A DNA stretch of 64,000 nucleotides. Source: Corallococcus soli. GTDB lineage: Bacteria > Myxococcota > Myxococcia > Myxococcales > Myxococcaceae. Location of the stretch: positions 496,001 through 560,000 of the forward strand of contig NZ_JAAIYO010000003.1 in assembly GCF_014930455.1 (NCBI RefSeq), read 5' to 3'. Below the pieces are notes generated by a model that ran no database searches, was not told where the DNA came from, and was given only the letters and a program-made list of their open reading frames with translations. Positions 35,023 through 44,965 of the stretch are shown piece by piece. Position numbers and translations under genes: made by a program. Positions within the stretch are counted from its first letter, which is position 1, and the number at the start of each line of letters is the position of its first letter.

Positions 35023-35721
35023 ATGACCTCCCTTGTTCAACCGGCGCGCGTCTTCGTGGACCCCCTCGACGGCACGCGCTCCGCCGTCGAGGCCCGCCGC
35101 TGGCTGTGGCCCCTCATCATCCTCGCCCTGTGCGTCGCTGCCTCCGGCACCGCGTACGCCCTGCGCTGGGACGCGACCGCCTCCGTGGTGGGCGCCCTCC
35201 CGACGGACGTCGGCGCGCCCACCGTGTCCGAGTCCGACATCGCCGAGCAGATCCAGACCGCGTCGCGCAAGGCGCTGGTGGGCGGCATCGCCAAGGGCCT
35301 GCTCGCGATGCCCCTGTCCGTGCTGATGCTGGCGTGCGTCCTGTGGGTGTGCGCCTGGCTCTTCAGCCGGCCCGCGTCCTTCGGGCAGTTGATGGCGGCC
35401 GCCGCGGTGGCCCTGCTGCCCATCGCGCTCTACCACCTCATCTACGCGGTATGCGCGAGCCTCCAGTATTCGCTCACGGACCTGCGCGCCGCCCGGCTCG
35501 TGCCCTCCAACCTCGCCCTGCTGAGCGGCCTGTCTCCGAAGATGGAGCGGGTGCTGCGCGGGGTGGACTTCTTCAACCTGTGGAGCGTGGGCCTGCTGGG
35601 CGTGGGCTTCTCCACCGCCACCGGGATGCGCCTGGGCCGGTCGCTGCTGCTCGCGCTGGTGCTCTACGTCATGTACGCCGGCATCTTCTTCATCGGACTT
35701 CCCGCAGGCGGTGGAAAGTGA
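35023..35721 (+). CDS. Yip1-domain-like membrane protein
   Basis: The 232-aa protein has about five membrane segments: WLWPLIILALCVAASGTAYA, GLLAMPLSVLMLACVLWVCAW, LMAAAAVALLPIALYHLIYA, and two at the C-terminus (FNLWSVGLLGVGFSTATG, LLLALVLYVMYAGIFFIGL). The arrangement, with a soluble loop after the first segment, resembles bacterial Yip1/YIP family proteins. Its role is unknown. Its TGA overlaps the GTG of the TolC gene, so it is the first gene of the efflux operon and may assist assembly. Confidence 0.65.
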   Translation: MTSLVQPARVFVDPLDGTRSAVEARRWLWPLIILALCVAASGTAYALRWDATASVVGALPTDVGAPTVSESDIAEQIQTASRKALVGGIAKGLLAMPLSVLMLACVLWVCAWLFSRPASFGQLMAAAAVALLPIALYHLIYAVCASLQYSLTDLRAARLVPSNLALLSGLSPKMERVLRGVDFFNLWSVGLLGVGFSTATGMRLGRSLLLALVLYVMYAGIFFIGLPAGGGK

Positions 35722-37043
35722 ACGCCCTCCTCGTCGTCACCGCGCTGCTCACCGCCACGCCCATCACGCTGGAGGAGACGCGCGCCCTGGGCCGCAAGAA
35801 CACCCAGGCCCTGCAGGCCGTGCTGGATGTGACCGTGGCGCAGGAGGACCAGCGCGCGGCGCGCTCCGGCCTGCTGCCCCAGGTCCAGTTCGGCGCCGGT
35901 CCCAGCCTCGTCTACCTGGGCCGGCGCCGGCAGGTCACCACCATCCCCATCTCCGAAACGGAGGTCATCACGCGCGAGGTGGAGAGCAGCTCCAACACCG
36001 CCGACAGCTACAACGCGTACCTGTCCCTGTCGCAGGTCATCTACAACCGCGCCCTCTGGAAGCAACTGGAGCAGGCGGGCGTCAACGTGGACGCGACGAA
36101 GAACCTGGCCCTGGAGGAGGCGGACACCTCCGAGCTGGAGGCCATCCGCCGCTTCTTCGCGCTCTTCCTGTCGCAGGCCACGCTGGACGTGCTTCAGGCC
36201 ACCGTGACGCGCAGCGAGGAGCAGGTGGAGCGCTCGCGCGCGCTCTTCCTGGCGGGCCGCGTGGGCAAGACGGAGGAGATCTCCGCGGAGGTCAACCTGG
36301 GCAACGACCGCATCAACGTCGTGCAGCGGCAGATGCAACTGGTGGCGGACCAGGCGCAGCTGGCCGTGTGGCTGGCCCGTCCCGGGACCGAGATCCTCCA
36401 GGCCGTGGACCCCGGGGTGTTCCAGCAGGAGCCCGCGCCCGCGCCTGCCCTGGACGACGCCCTCAAGCAGGCCCGGCAGCACCGCGCCCTGCTGCGTGCG
36501 CTCGTCCAGCGCGTGCGCGTGGCGGAGCTCCAGCGCGCCATCGTGCAGGGGGACTACATCCCGCGGGTGGGCCTGGGCGCCCGGTATGATCACACCAGCC
36601 AGGATCTGGGCCCGTTCTTCAGCGAGGCCCGCCTGGGCAACGTCTTCAATGGCGGCATCACCCTGACGTGGGACCTGTTCAACGGCTTCCTCACCGACGC
36701 CCAGTCCGCTCGGGCCCAGGCCAACATTCGCAAGGCGGAGCTGACGCTGTCCCAGACGGGGCGGGAGCTGGAGGCGGAGGTGCGCCGGGCGCACCAGGCG
36801 CTGGAGGGGCAGCTCGCCTCCTCGAAGCTCGCGACCACCAACCGGGTGGCCGCCGCGCAGGGGTTGGAGCTGGCCGAGGAGCGCTTCAAGGCCGGGGCCG
36901 GCTCCACGCTGGACGTTCGTGACGCGCAGCTGAAGCTGACGCAGGCGGAGCTGGTCTTGCTCCAGAGCCGCATCGATGTCGAAATCGCCCGCTATGCCCT
37001 GTTCCGGGCCACGGGCACGCTGAACCCGGGAGACTCACAATGA
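35718..37043 (+). CDS. TolC-family outer-membrane efflux protein
   Basis: The 441-aa protein begins with a signal-like stretch (MNALLVVTALLTATPITLEE) and has the two TolC repeats: long helices rich in Ala/Gln/Leu with strands such as QVQFGAGPSLVYLG and GGITLTWDLFNGFLTDAQSARAQ, and late EERFKAGAGSTLDVRDAQLKLTQAE, a hallmark of the family. It forms the outer-membrane channel of the pump. The GTG start overlaps the previous stop, and its stop overlaps the adaptor ATG. Confidence 0.88.
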   Translation: MNALLVVTALLTATPITLEETRALGRKNTQALQAVLDVTVAQEDQRAARSGLLPQVQFGAGPSLVYLGRRRQVTTIPISETEVITREVESSSNTADSYNAYLSLSQVIYNRALWKQLEQAGVNVDATKNLALEEADTSELEAIRRFFALFLSQATLDVLQATVTRSEEQVERSRALFLAGRVGKTEEISAEVNLGNDRINVVQRQMQLVADQAQLAVWLARPGTEILQAVDPGVFQQEPAPAPALDDALKQARQHRALLRALVQRVRVAELQRAIVQGDYIPRVGLGARYDHTSQDLGPFFSEARLGNVFNGGITLTWDLFNGFLTDAQSARAQANIRKAELTLSQTGRELEAEVRRAHQALEGQLASSKLATTNRVAAAQGLELAEERFKAGAGSTLDVRDAQLKLTQAELVLLQSRIDVEIARYALFRATGTLNPGDSQ

Positions 37044-38305
37044 CGTGGTGGAAGGCGGCAATCGCCGGCGTGCTGATGCTCGGCGCGGCGGCCATCACCG
37101 TGGGCGGTCTGCGTGACCGGCCGCCCCCGACGCAGGAAGTCCAGGTGGCGAAGGCCCGCAAGGGCACCATCACCCGCACCATCACGGGCGCGGGCAAGGT
37201 GCAGGCGGCCACCACGGTGAAGATCTCCTCCAACCTGTCCGGGGACCTGGTGGCCCTGCAGGTGAAGGACGGCGACCCCGTCACCAAGGGGCAGGTGCTG
37301 GGGCGCATCGACAAGCGCTTCTACGAGGCGGCCGTGAAGCAGGCCCAGGCGTCCAGGGACGCGGCCCGCTCGGAGGTCCAGGTGGCGGAGGTGGAGGTCG
37401 CGCGGCAGAGCGCGGAGCTCGCCCGCGTGAAGGGGCTCGCGGACAAGGGGCTCGCCGCCGCTTCGGAGGTGGAGGTGACCAAGGCGCTGGTGGACACCGC
37501 CCAGGCGCGCCTGACCGCCGCCCGGCAGCGCGTGGCCCAGAACAGCGCCGTGCTGGACCAGGCCGCCACGGACCTGTCGCGCACCACGCTCCTGTCGCCC
37601 ATCGACGGCAACGTCATTGAGCTGTCGCGCGAAGTGGGTGAGCGCGTGCGCGGCTCCGACTTCTCCGAGGACGTGGTGATGACCATCGCCGCGCTCAACC
37701 AGATGGAGGTCAAGTTCGAGGTGGGTGAACACGAGGTGGTGCACCTGAAGTACGGCCAGCCCGCGGAGGTGACGCTGGACGCGCTGGAGGGCCAGTCCTT
37801 CACCGGCACCGTGGTGGAGATCGCCCAGAAGGCGCTCATCAAGAACGCGGGCACGGAGGCGGAGGTGACCAGCTTCCCCATCACCGTCGCCCTGGACGCG
37901 CGGCCTCCCGGCGTGCTGCCCGGCATGAGCGCCGAGGCGCGCATCAGCGCGGAGACGCACCAGGACGCGGTGCTGGTGCCCATCCAGGCCGTCACGGTGC
38001 GCTCCGAGCGCTCGCTGCCGGATTACCAGCCGCCGGTGGAGGGGGCCGCCCTCACCGCGAAGCGCCGCACGGAGACCCTGGCCAAGGTCGTCTTCGTGGT
38101 GGACGGGGAGAACAAGGCCCAGGTGCGCCGCGTGCGCACCGGCATCGCCTCCGACACGGAGCTGGAGGTCCTGGAGGGGCTCCAGGTGGGGGACCGCGTG
38201 GTGGAGGGCCCCTACCGCACGCTGTCCAAGGAGCTGGCGAACGGGGACGCGGTGCGCGAACCGGAAGTGCCCGCGGGCGACGGGAAGGGCGGGCGCAAGT
38301 CGTGA
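37040..38305 (+). CDS. Periplasmic adaptor of a MacA/HlyD-type efflux pump
   Basis: This 421-aa membrane-fusion protein has an N-terminal anchor ([18 protein letters not shown]), a first lipoyl half ([39 protein letters not shown]), a helical hairpin ([20 protein letters not shown]) and the second lipoyl half ([20 protein letters not shown]), then beta-barrel and membrane-proximal domains. It links the permease to TolC. ATG overlaps the TolC stop (ATGA); its stop overlaps the ATPase GTG. Confidence 0.88.
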   Translation: MTWWKAAIAGVLMLGAAAITVGGLRDRPPPTQEVQVAKARKGTITRTITGAGKVQAATTVKISSNLSGDLVALQVKDGDPVTKGQVLGRIDKRFYEAAVKQAQASRDAARSEVQVAEVEVARQSAELARVKGLADKGLAAASEVEVTKALVDTAQARLTAARQRVAQNSAVLDQAATDLSRTTLLSPIDGNVIELSREVGERVRGSDFSEDVVMTIAALNQMEVKFEVGEHEVVHLKYGQPAEVTLDALEGQSFTGTVVEIAQKALIKNAGTEAEVTSFPITVALDARPPGVLPGMSAEARISAETHQDAVLVPIQAVTVRSERSLPDYQPPVEGAALTAKRRTETLAKVVFVVDGENKAQVRRVRTGIASDTELEVLEGLQVGDRVVEGPYRTLSKELANGDAVREPEVPAGDGKGGRKS

Positions 38306-39063
38306 CGACCCCTTCGGCTCCGGATAGCGGCCCCCTCATCCTGGTGGAGGCGCTCACGCGCGCCTTCTTCGTGGGTGGCGAGGAGGTGCGCGCGCTGCGT
38401 GGCGTGACCTTCGGCATCAACCGGGGCGAATGGGTGGCCATCATCGGCCAGTCGGGCTCTGGCAAGAGCACGCTGATGAACGTGCTGGGCTGCCTGGATA
38501 CGCCCACGAGCGGCCGCTACATGCTCAACGGCAAGGACGTGTCGCGCATGGACGACGACGACCTGGCCGTCATCCGCAACGTGGAGATCGGCTTCATCTT
38601 CCAGACGTTCCAGCTGCTTCCCCGGGAGACGGCGCTCGCCAACGTGGAGCTGCCGCTGGTGTACCGGGGCATGCCCGCGAAGGAGCGGCGCGAGCGGGCG
38701 AAGGCGGCGCTGGACAAGGTGCAGCTCACGCACCGCATGCACCACCGGCCCAACGAGCTGTCGGGCGGTCAGCGCCAGCGCGTCGCCATCGCGCGGGCCC
38801 TGGTGTCGGAGCCCTCCATGCTCCTGGCGGACGAGCCCACGGGCAACCTGGACTCGGCCACCGGCGAGGAGATCGTCAAGCTCTTCGAGCAGCTCCACCA
38901 GGCGGGCCACACGCTGGTGCTCGTCACGCATGAACCCAAGCTGGCGGCGCGCTGTCCCCGGGCCATCCGCCTGAGCGACGGTGAGATCATCGCGGACGGG
39001 CCCGGCCCGGAGGTGGCGCTGGGCGGCACCGGCGTGCTGCCGCCACAGGTGGGCCACGCATGA
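38302..39063 (+). CDS. MacB/LolD-type ABC ATPase
   Basis: The 253-aa ATPase has Walker [10 protein letters not shown]-loop [10 protein letters not shown], signature [15 protein letters not shown] and Walker [13 protein letters not shown], followed by [10 protein letters not shown]. The DEPTGNLDS form is typical of the MacB/LolD/FtsE group that drives mechanotransmission across the envelope rather than import. Here it is separate from the permeases, whereas E. coli MacB fuses ATPase and permease. GTG start overlaps the adaptor stop. Confidence 0.9.
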   Translation: MTTPSAPDSGPLILVEALTRAFFVGGEEVRALRGVTFGINRGEWVAIIGQSGSGKSTLMNVLGCLDTPTSGRYMLNGKDVSRMDDDDLAVIRNVEIGFIFQTFQLLPRETALANVELPLVYRGMPAKERRERAKAALDKVQLTHRMHHRPNELSGGQRQRVAIARALVSEPSMLLADEPTGNLDSATGEEIVKLFEQLHQAGHTLVLVTHEPKLAARCPRAIRLSDGEIIADGPGPEVALGGTGVLPPQVGHA

Positions 39064-40298
39064 AGTTCAGTCATCGCTTCCGGGTGGACGTGCTGGAGGG
39101 GGCCCGCATCGCGGTGTTCTCCCTGCGCGCCAACCGGATGCGGACGGTGCTCACGACGCTGGGCATCGGCATTGGCGTGGCGACGCTCCTGGCCATCGTC
39201 GGCATCATCCAGGGGCTCAACACGTCGTTCGACAAGCAGCTGGCCACCCTGGGCGCGAACACCATCTACGTCTCCAAGTTCCCCTGGATGATCAAGGGCA
39301 ACTGGTGGGTGTTCCGCAACCGCAAGAACCTCACGCTGGAGCAGGTGGCGCAGGTGCGCCAGCAGGCGGACTTCATCACCGCCATCTCTCCGGCGGTGCT
39401 GCGCACGTCGGACGTGGCGCATGGCGCGATGCAGGTCTCCAACGTGCGCGTCAACGGCGTGTGGAGCGACTACCTCACCATCGGCAACTACGAGGTGGTG
39501 TCCGGCCGCTTCCTCACCCGCGCGGACGAAGAGGTGAACCGGCCGGTGACGGTGCTGGGCGCGGAGGTGGCGGCCACGCTCTTTCCCAGCGTCAGCCCGC
39601 TGGGGCAGACGGTGCGCATCGACGGGAAGCCCTTCCAGGTGGTGGGCACGCTGGGGCGCAAGGGCAAGGTCGTGTCGGAGAACATGGACCTGGCCGTGTA
39701 CATGCCCTTCAAGACCTTCAACTCCAGCTTCGGCAAGGGTCGGCCCATGCAGATCGCCATCGCGGTGGCGGACGCCGGGCGGATCCACCAGGCGGAGGAC
39801 CAGCTCGTCGGCATCCTGCGGCGCGTGCGCTCGACGCCGCCGGGCGTGCCGGACGACTTCTCCATCAACCGGCCGGACACGCTCGCGGCCACCTATGAGC
39901 AGCTCACCGGGGCGCTCTACGCGGTGGCCACCGGCGTGGGGCTCATCACGCTGCTGGTGGGCGGCATCGGCATCATGAACATCATGCTGGTGTCGGTGCG
40001 CGAGCGGACGCGGGAGATTGGCGTCCGGCGGGCGCTGGGCGCGCGGCAGCGCACCATCGTCATCCAGTTCCTGATGGAGGCCTCCAGCGTGTCCGCGGTG
40101 GGGGGCCTGCTGGGCACGACGGTGGGGCTGGGGACGGCGAAGCTCGTGTCGCTGGTGACACCGCTGGCGGCGGACGTGCGGCCGAGCACGGTGCTGGGCG
40201 GGGTGGCGTTCGCGGCGCTGGTGGGCCTGCTGTTCGGCATCTGGCCGGCGGCCCGGGCCGCGCGGCTGGACCCCGTGGAAGCGCTCCGCTACGAATAG
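39060..40298 (+). CDS. MacB-type ABC permease, first of two
   Basis: The 412-aa protein has one N-terminal membrane segment ([24 protein letters not shown]), a large periplasmic MacB_PCD domain (about 60-290) and three C-terminal segments with the FtsX-type EAA-like helix ([26 protein letters not shown]). It would couple ATP hydrolysis to motion in the periplasmic domain. ATG overlaps the ATPase stop. A second, different permease follows three bases later, so they may form a heterodimer. Confidence 0.9.
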   Translation: MKFSHRFRVDVLEGARIAVFSLRANRMRTVLTTLGIGIGVATLLAIVGIIQGLNTSFDKQLATLGANTIYVSKFPWMIKGNWWVFRNRKNLTLEQVAQVRQQADFITAISPAVLRTSDVAHGAMQVSNVRVNGVWSDYLTIGNYEVVSGRFLTRADEEVNRPVTVLGAEVAATLFPSVSPLGQTVRIDGKPFQVVGTLGRKGKVVSENMDLAVYMPFKTFNSSFGKGRPMQIAIAVADAGRIHQAEDQLVGILRRVRSTPPGVPDDFSINRPDTLAATYEQLTGALYAVATGVGLITLLVGGIGIMNIMLVSVRERTREIGVRRALGARQRTIVIQFLMEASSVSAVGGLLGTTVGLGTAKLVSLVTPLAADVRPSTVLGGVAFAALVGLLFGIWPAARAARLDPVEALRYE

Positions 40299-40301
40299 GC
40301 G

Positions 40302-41531
40302 ATGCGCGCGTTCCTGGACAACCTGCGGCTGGCGCTGGGCACGTTCCTGGGCAACCCGCTGCGCTCGCTCTTGACGCTGCTGGGCATCGTCATCGGCGTG
40401 GCCACGGTCATCACGATGATGGCGCTCATCGAAGGGCTGCGCGAACAGGTGAACAAGAACCTGGGCAGCCTGGGCGCGCACACCTTCGAAGTGACGAAGT
40501 GGCCCACGGGCTTCGGCCGCATCAACTGGGCGAAGTACGCCAAGCGCAAGGACCTCTACGGCGAGGACGTGAAGGCCATCCTGGAGGCGTGTCCCTCCGT
40601 GGGCGCCGCCACGCCCATGGACATGGAGTGGGGCAAGAAGCTGGCGACGGCCTTCCGGGAGACGCACCCGTCGGTGAGGATCCTGGGCACGGAGCCCACG
40701 TACCTGGCGACCAGCGGGGTGGCGGTCACCAACGGCCGCTTCTTCAACGAGACGGAGTCGCTGGACGGCCGCCCGGTGATGGTCATTGGCGTGGACGTGG
40801 CGGACGCGCTGTTCCCGGGCACGGATCCGGTGGGCTCCGACGTGCGGTTGAAGGGCCGGCCCTTCCGCGTCATCGGCGTGTTGCAGAAGCGCGGCAGCGT
40901 CATGGGCATGGCCAGCCAGGACAACCAGGTGGCCATCCCGATGCGGGCCTTCCAGCAGCTCTACGGAAAGCACCGCTCGGTGGAGATCGCCGTCCAGGCG
41001 CGCGACGGCAGCCTGTTCCAGAAGGCGCAGGACGAGGTGGTGAACCTGCTGCGCCGCCGCCGTGAGCTGACGCCGCAGGAGGCCAACGACTTCGAGGTGC
41101 ACACCAACGAGTCGATGACGGCCTCCTTCAACGAGCTCTCCCAGGTCATCGCGCTGGCGGGCGTGGGCGTGTGCCTGCTGTCGCTGGTGGTGGGCGGCAT
41201 CGGCATCCTGAACATCATGCTGATGTCGGTGACGGAGCGGACGCGGGAGATTGGCATCCGCAAGGCGCTGGGCGCGCGCCGCCGCCGCATCCTGGGCCAG
41301 TTCGCCACGGAGGCGGTGCTGCTGTCGCTCTTCGGCGGGCTGCTGGGCGTGGGGCTGGGCTTCGGGTTCGTGTTCCTGGGCAAGTGGGTGCTGCTGTTCC
41401 CCATGAGCGTGCCCGCCTGGGCCGTGGCGCTGTCGCTGGGGATGAGCTGCGGGGTGGGGCTGCTGTTCGGCATCTACCCGGCCTCCCGCGCGGCGAAGCT
41501 GGACCCGGTGGAGGCGATGCGCACGGAGTAG
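40302..41531 (+). CDS. MacB-type ABC permease, second of two
   Basis: The 409-aa protein has the same design as its neighbour: N-terminal segment (RSLLTLLGIVIGVATVITMMALIEG), MacB_PCD periplasmic domain, and FtsX-like C-terminus (LMSVTERTREIGIRKALGARRRRIL). It is clearly related to but distinct from the first permease. It is the last gene of the six-gene operon; a hairpin lies 38-65 bp after its stop. Substrate unknown: pumps of this group export macrolides, peptides or lipoprotein-type cargo. Confidence 0.9.
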   Translation: MRAFLDNLRLALGTFLGNPLRSLLTLLGIVIGVATVITMMALIEGLREQVNKNLGSLGAHTFEVTKWPTGFGRINWAKYAKRKDLYGEDVKAILEACPSVGAATPMDMEWGKKLATAFRETHPSVRILGTEPTYLATSGVAVTNGRFFNETESLDGRPVMVIGVDVADALFPGTDPVGSDVRLKGRPFRVIGVLQKRGSVMGMASQDNQVAIPMRAFQQLYGKHRSVEIAVQARDGSLFQKAQDEVVNLLRRRRELTPQEANDFEVHTNESMTASFNELSQVIALAGVGVCLLSLVVGGIGILNIMLMSVTERTREIGIRKALGARRRRILGQFATEAVLLSLFGGLLGVGLGFGFVFLGKWVLLFPMSVPAWAVALSLGMSCGVGLLFGIYPASRAAKLDPVEAMRTE

Positions 41532-41568
41532 GGCGTGAGGGGAGGCCGTCACGAGCGCGATGGCGGTG

Positions 41569-41596
41569 CCCGCGCAAGATCGGTAGCGTGCGCGGG
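41569..41596 (+). terminator. Hairpin after the efflux operon
   Basis: CCCGCGCA, 12-base loop, TGCGCGGG: an 8-bp perfect stem shortly after the second permease and 25 bp before the acetyltransferase gene. It may end the operon or attenuate into the next gene. Confidence 0.4.
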
Positions 41597-41620
41597 TCCC
41601 TTGCGCACGGGTGAACCCCC

Positions 41621-42196
41621 ATGACCACGTCCTCCTCCCCGCTGTCGTCGCCCGAGGCCCCCGAGCCGTACCGTCTGCGGTTGATCACGCGCGACGACGC
41701 GGATGAAATGGTCGCGATGTACGGCGAGCCGGAGACCGCTCGGAGCCTCAACTTGGAGGTGCCGCTGCGTCCCGAGATCATCCGCGAGAAGCTGGCGGTG
41801 GACCTGGAGGCGATGCGCCGGGGCGAGGCCATCCGCTGGGTGCTGTTCTCCCGGGAGGATGAGAAGCCCCTGGGCTTCCTGTCGCTCTTCAACTGGAACG
41901 TGAAGGCCCGGCGCGCGGAGGTGGGCTACATGGTGGCGCGCAAGGTGTGGGGACAGGGCGTGATGAAGACGCTGTTGCCCGTGATGGTGCGCTTCGGCTT
42001 CGAGCAGATGGGACTGCACCGGATGGAAGCCCTGGTGTCGGTGCGGAATCCTGCCTCGCTGCGGGTGCTGACGCGCGCGGGGTTCCGCCAGGAAGGTGTG
42101 CTGCGGAGCTACCAGCCCACGCCAGGCGGGGGATTCGTCGACATGCACATGTTGTCGCTGCTGGAGGATGAGTGGCGAGCGGCCCTCGCGACGTAG
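41621..42196 (+). CDS. GNAT acetyltransferase, RimJ/RimL-like
   Basis: The 191-aa protein has the GNAT layout: PYRLRLITRDDADEMVAMYG at the start, WVLFSREDEKPLGFLSLFNW, the acetyl-CoA-binding region around RRAEVGYMVARKVWGQGVMK, and the RimJ-type tail HRMEALVSVRNPASLRVLTRAGF. Such enzymes acetylate protein N-termini or small amines. The exact substrate is unknown. It follows the efflux operon but is separated from it by a hairpin. Confidence 0.85.
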   Translation: MTTSSSPLSSPEAPEPYRLRLITRDDADEMVAMYGEPETARSLNLEVPLRPEIIREKLAVDLEAMRRGEAIRWVLFSREDEKPLGFLSLFNWNVKARRAEVGYMVARKVWGQGVMKTLLPVMVRFGFEQMGLHRMEALVSVRNPASLRVLTRAGFRQEGVLRSYQPTPGGGFVDMHMLSLLEDEWRAALAT

Positions 42197-42220
42197 GGCG
42201 CACGCGGCTTCATGCGCGCG

Positions 42221-44053
42221 TCACGGCAGCTCGCGCGCGAACTGCTCACGGTAGCGGGTCTTGAGCAGGCCCAGGTGCTTCGTCCCCCGGTACTCACGGG
42301 CGAGCAGATGCCAGGCTTCGGTGCGCGTGGGCTCCAGCGCGATGACGCGCTCCAGGTGAGTCCGCGCGCGGGTGTGCGCCCGCGTGTTCGTCGCCAGCAC
42401 GCCGAGCATCAGGTGGGCCTGCACGGCGTCCTCCCGCGCGGCGAGCACGCGCTCGCAGGCGCTGCGCGCGGGGACCAGCCGCCCCTGGAGCAGGTGGAGC
42501 TCGCACTGCACCAGCGCGACGGAAGGGCTCCGCGGAAACGCCTGGGCGAGCGCGGTGATGCGAGCGCTCGCGGTCCTGGACGAGCCCGTGTGCAGCAGGG
42601 ACTCGATGTCGAAGACCTCGCGCACGAGGGCCCCTTCCCGTGAGGGGTCCACCCGGTGCGCGGAGTCCGCGGGCTGCGGGGGGCCGGCGCCCGCGTCTGA
42701 GCGCTCCGGCAGCGCCACCTGGCGCCGAACCCGGAGGGCCTGTTCGAGCACCGTGGCCGAAGCGGCGAGCCCGGGCGCCCGGGCCGCGGCCTCTTCCGCC
42801 CACGTCACGCAGCGGGCGCGCAGGAAGAGTCCCGCCAGGTCCGCCCACAGCGAGGGCTCTGCATCGGCCTGGGCCTCCAGGTTCCGCCGGGCCGCCAGCA
42901 GGCTGTCCTGCGCCGTGTCGAACCGGCCCGCATGCAGGTGGAGCAGCGCGACGTTCATGCGCAGCGAGGGCTCGTCGGGGAACCGCGCGATGGCCCGCTC
43001 ACAGCGCTCTTGCGTGGAGGGCGAGGCCGGCGTGAGGTGCACGGCGAGGTAGCACGCGAGCAGTTGCACGCGTTCATCGTGGGGGTGTCCCTGGGCCAGT
43101 GGCTCCAGGGCCTCGGCGGCCAGCTCCGCGCGCCCCGCCTTCTCCAGCGCGATGACCTCCGCGAGGCGCTGGCGCTCCGGTGGCGTCAACGCCCTGGGCG
43201 CGCCCTCGGGCCCCAGCACCGCGTGGGCCCCGCGGACCCGCTCGGTCCACGCGAGGAGGAAGTCACGCTCCGGCCCGTCCCATGCCGGCCCCACCATGCC
43301 CGCCAACACCGCTTTCAGCTCGTGCGCCCACCTTCGCTGGGCCTCCAGCTCCACCCGGGCCCGTGGCAGCGACCGCAAGCCCGCCGCGAGCAACGCCGTG
43401 GTCCGGGCGTCGAAGCCCGACCGGGCCGCGTCGTACTTCGGCGACATCCACCCGGGCGGCTCGCGCACGTGCAGCGCGCCCAGCGTGTGCGCCCACTCAT
43501 GCAGCAGGGCGGAGACCTCCAGGTGCTGGCGCGCCTCCACCGGGACGGTGGCGTTGATGCCCCGCAGCACGCAGTGCCGTCCCAGCACCCGCGCGAAGCC
43601 CAGCTCGTGCTGTGACTCGCTGAAGACCGACGGCGCGGACACCAGCCCGACAACGAGGTCCACGTCCTCGCCCGCATCCAACGCCTCCAGCGCTCCGACG
43701 ACCGGCTCCAGGGAACCCTCGGACCCGCGCCGGTCCCAGGCCCGCGCCGACTCCAGCGCGAACGTCACCCGCAGCGGTCCCTGCACCGCCTCGCTCGCGC
43801 GCAGGAGCCGGTCCTTGAAGGCCCGCTCCCAGTGGGGAACCTGCGCCCGGTGCTCCGCGTCCGCGTACACGCGGACCCGCAGCGTGCGCGAAGCAAGGGC
43901 AGGGGAGGAGGAGCCGTCCGCTGCGTCGGGGCCCCGTGCACGCGGGGCCTCACGCGAGGGCTCCACGGACGCGCAGTGCAGGCTGAGCAGCCCCAGGACG
44001 ACCAAGGCGAAGTGCCGGAGCCCGCGCGGCGTCCGCTGGGACCCGGAGTTCAT
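42221..44053 (-). CDS. Metzincin-type metalloprotease lipoprotein with C-terminal TPRs
   Basis: The 610-aa protein has a signal peptide with LSLHC (Cys27) as likely lipid anchor. The N-terminal half contains the full metzincin zinc motif HEWAHTLGALH (185-195), followed eight residues later by a Met-turn-like WMSPKY (Met203), so the active site looks complete. The C-terminal half (about 300-600) is built of tetratricopeptide-type helices (ELHLLQGRLVPARSACERVL and AHLMLGVLATNTRAHTRART). The combination suggests an extracytoplasmic protease with a protein-binding arm. ATG 44053 starts the signal peptide; an upstream in-frame start is less likely. Confidence 0.75.
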   Translation of the reverse strand: MNSGSQRTPRGLRHFALVVLGLLSLHCASVEPSREAPRARGPDAADGSSSPALASRTLRVRVYADAEHRAQVPHWERAFKDRLLRASEAVQGPLRVTFALESARAWDRRGSEGSLEPVVGALEALDAGEDVDLVVGLVSAPSVFSESQHELGFARVLGRHCVLRGINATVPVEARQHLEVSALLHEWAHTLGALHVREPPGWMSPKYDAARSGFDARTTALLAAGLRSLPRARVELEAQRRWAHELKAVLAGMVGPAWDGPERDFLLAWTERVRGAHAVLGPEGAPRALTPPERQRLAEVIALEKAGRAELAAEALEPLAQGHPHDERVQLLACYLAVHLTPASPSTQERCERAIARFPDEPSLRMNVALLHLHAGRFDTAQDSLLAARRNLEAQADAEPSLWADLAGLFLRARCVTWAEEAAARAPGLAASATVLEQALRVRRQVALPERSDAGAGPPQPADSAHRVDPSREGALVREVFDIESLLHTGSSRTASARITALAQAFPRSPSVALVQCELHLLQGRLVPARSACERVLAAREDAVQAHLMLGVLATNTRAHTRARTHLERVIALEPTRTEAWHLLAREYRGTKHLGLLKTRYREQFARELP

Positions 44054-44158
44054 GGGTTGGGGCTTTTGTGAATCAGGGAGGATCCGGCCCCAACCCGTCA
44101 GGGGAGGCGGTGGGCCCATGGAGCCTTCACCGCCATCACCCGGGGGGTTGGGTCAACT

Positions 44159-44572
44159 TCAGGCCGCGGCGTCCTCTTCCTTCGAGGGCTCCACCGCGTT
44201 GACGATCCAGTCAATCGCCTTGTGCTCCCAGTCCGGATCCTTCGACGCGTCGATGTAGCGCTCCCACTCGTACACGCCGCTCTGCTTCGACATGCGCACC
44301 ATCATCAGGCGCGCCACGGTGCTGTCGAGCACCACCGAAGAGCGCACCATGCCGTTCTGCTTCAGCCAGACCATGGCCTGCTTGATGACGTCCTGGGTTT
44401 CAGGCGGATTCGCGCGCTGGCTGCGGATGTCCACCATCAGCCCGAATGGCCGGCCCTTCTTCACCGCCACCTTCGTGCGCAGGTCGTTGAACCAGGCCGT
44501 GATTTCGGGAAGCAGGATGTAGCCAGGTGCATTGATCCTGAAGCCGTACTCCGTCCGCAGATTCTCGATCAT
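44159..44572 (-). CDS. Small protein of unknown function (STAS/SpoIIAA-like?)
   Basis: The 137-aa protein has no signal peptide. It begins MIENLRTEYGFRINAPGYIL and contains FGLMVDIRSQRANPPETQDVIKQAMVWLKQNGMVRSSVVLDSTVARLMM, an alternating strand-helix pattern that resembles small SpoIIAA/STAS-like folds; this is a weak guess. ATG 44572 was chosen because an upstream extension is unlike a protein, and structured DNA lies there. Upstream are a 13-bp direct repeat and two inverted repeats. Confidence 0.6.
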   Translation of the reverse strand: MIENLRTEYGFRINAPGYILLPEITAWFNDLRTKVAVKKGRPFGLMVDIRSQRANPPETQDVIKQAMVWLKQNGMVRSSVVLDSTVARLMMVRMSKQSGVYEWERYIDASKDPDWEHKAIDWIVNAVEPSKEEDAAA

Positions 44573-44965
44573 GACAACCCCCACGTTGGATTCGTCGGAC
44601 GCGTGCGCCCCTCTGTAATAGCCAGGGCGCGTGCGCCCCTGGAGCCTAGCGCAACCTGATGCGTTCGTGGATCCAGACGCGGCACACTTCCGTACGCGCG
44701 CGCGAAACCCGTTCTCCAAGTGAAGACAGGAAGACGTTTGGCCCTGGACAGCACAATCTGTCCTGAAGTGTGAGAATCCAGCCTCAGCCGAACTTTCCAT
44801 GAGAAATTACTTCCCACTGCCCAACTGCTCGGCTAGAAGGCAGCTGCATCTTTGCAGCAAGCCCGCAAGACTGTGCGTGCACCGGGGGTTTCCCCGACTC
44901 GGTGACAGCGACTCGAAGTGGAATTTTGAGTCGGTTGGGACCCGGGGCCTTGGAGAAGCCTTTCG
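44573..44965. other. 393-bp intergenic region with repeats between divergent genes
   Basis: No gene is seen. It holds a 13-bp direct repeat CGCGTGCGCCCCT (44601-44613 and 44629-44641, 28-bp period), the second copy inside a near-perfect hairpin (44623-44643); an inverted repeat GGACAG/CTGTCC (44746-44763); a hairpin GCTGCA/TGCAGC (44843-44858); and two copies of CGACTCG (44895 and 44909) with an inverted GAGTCG (44928-44933). It is probably a divergent control region with a leader for the TPP-enzyme gene. Confidence 0.5.
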
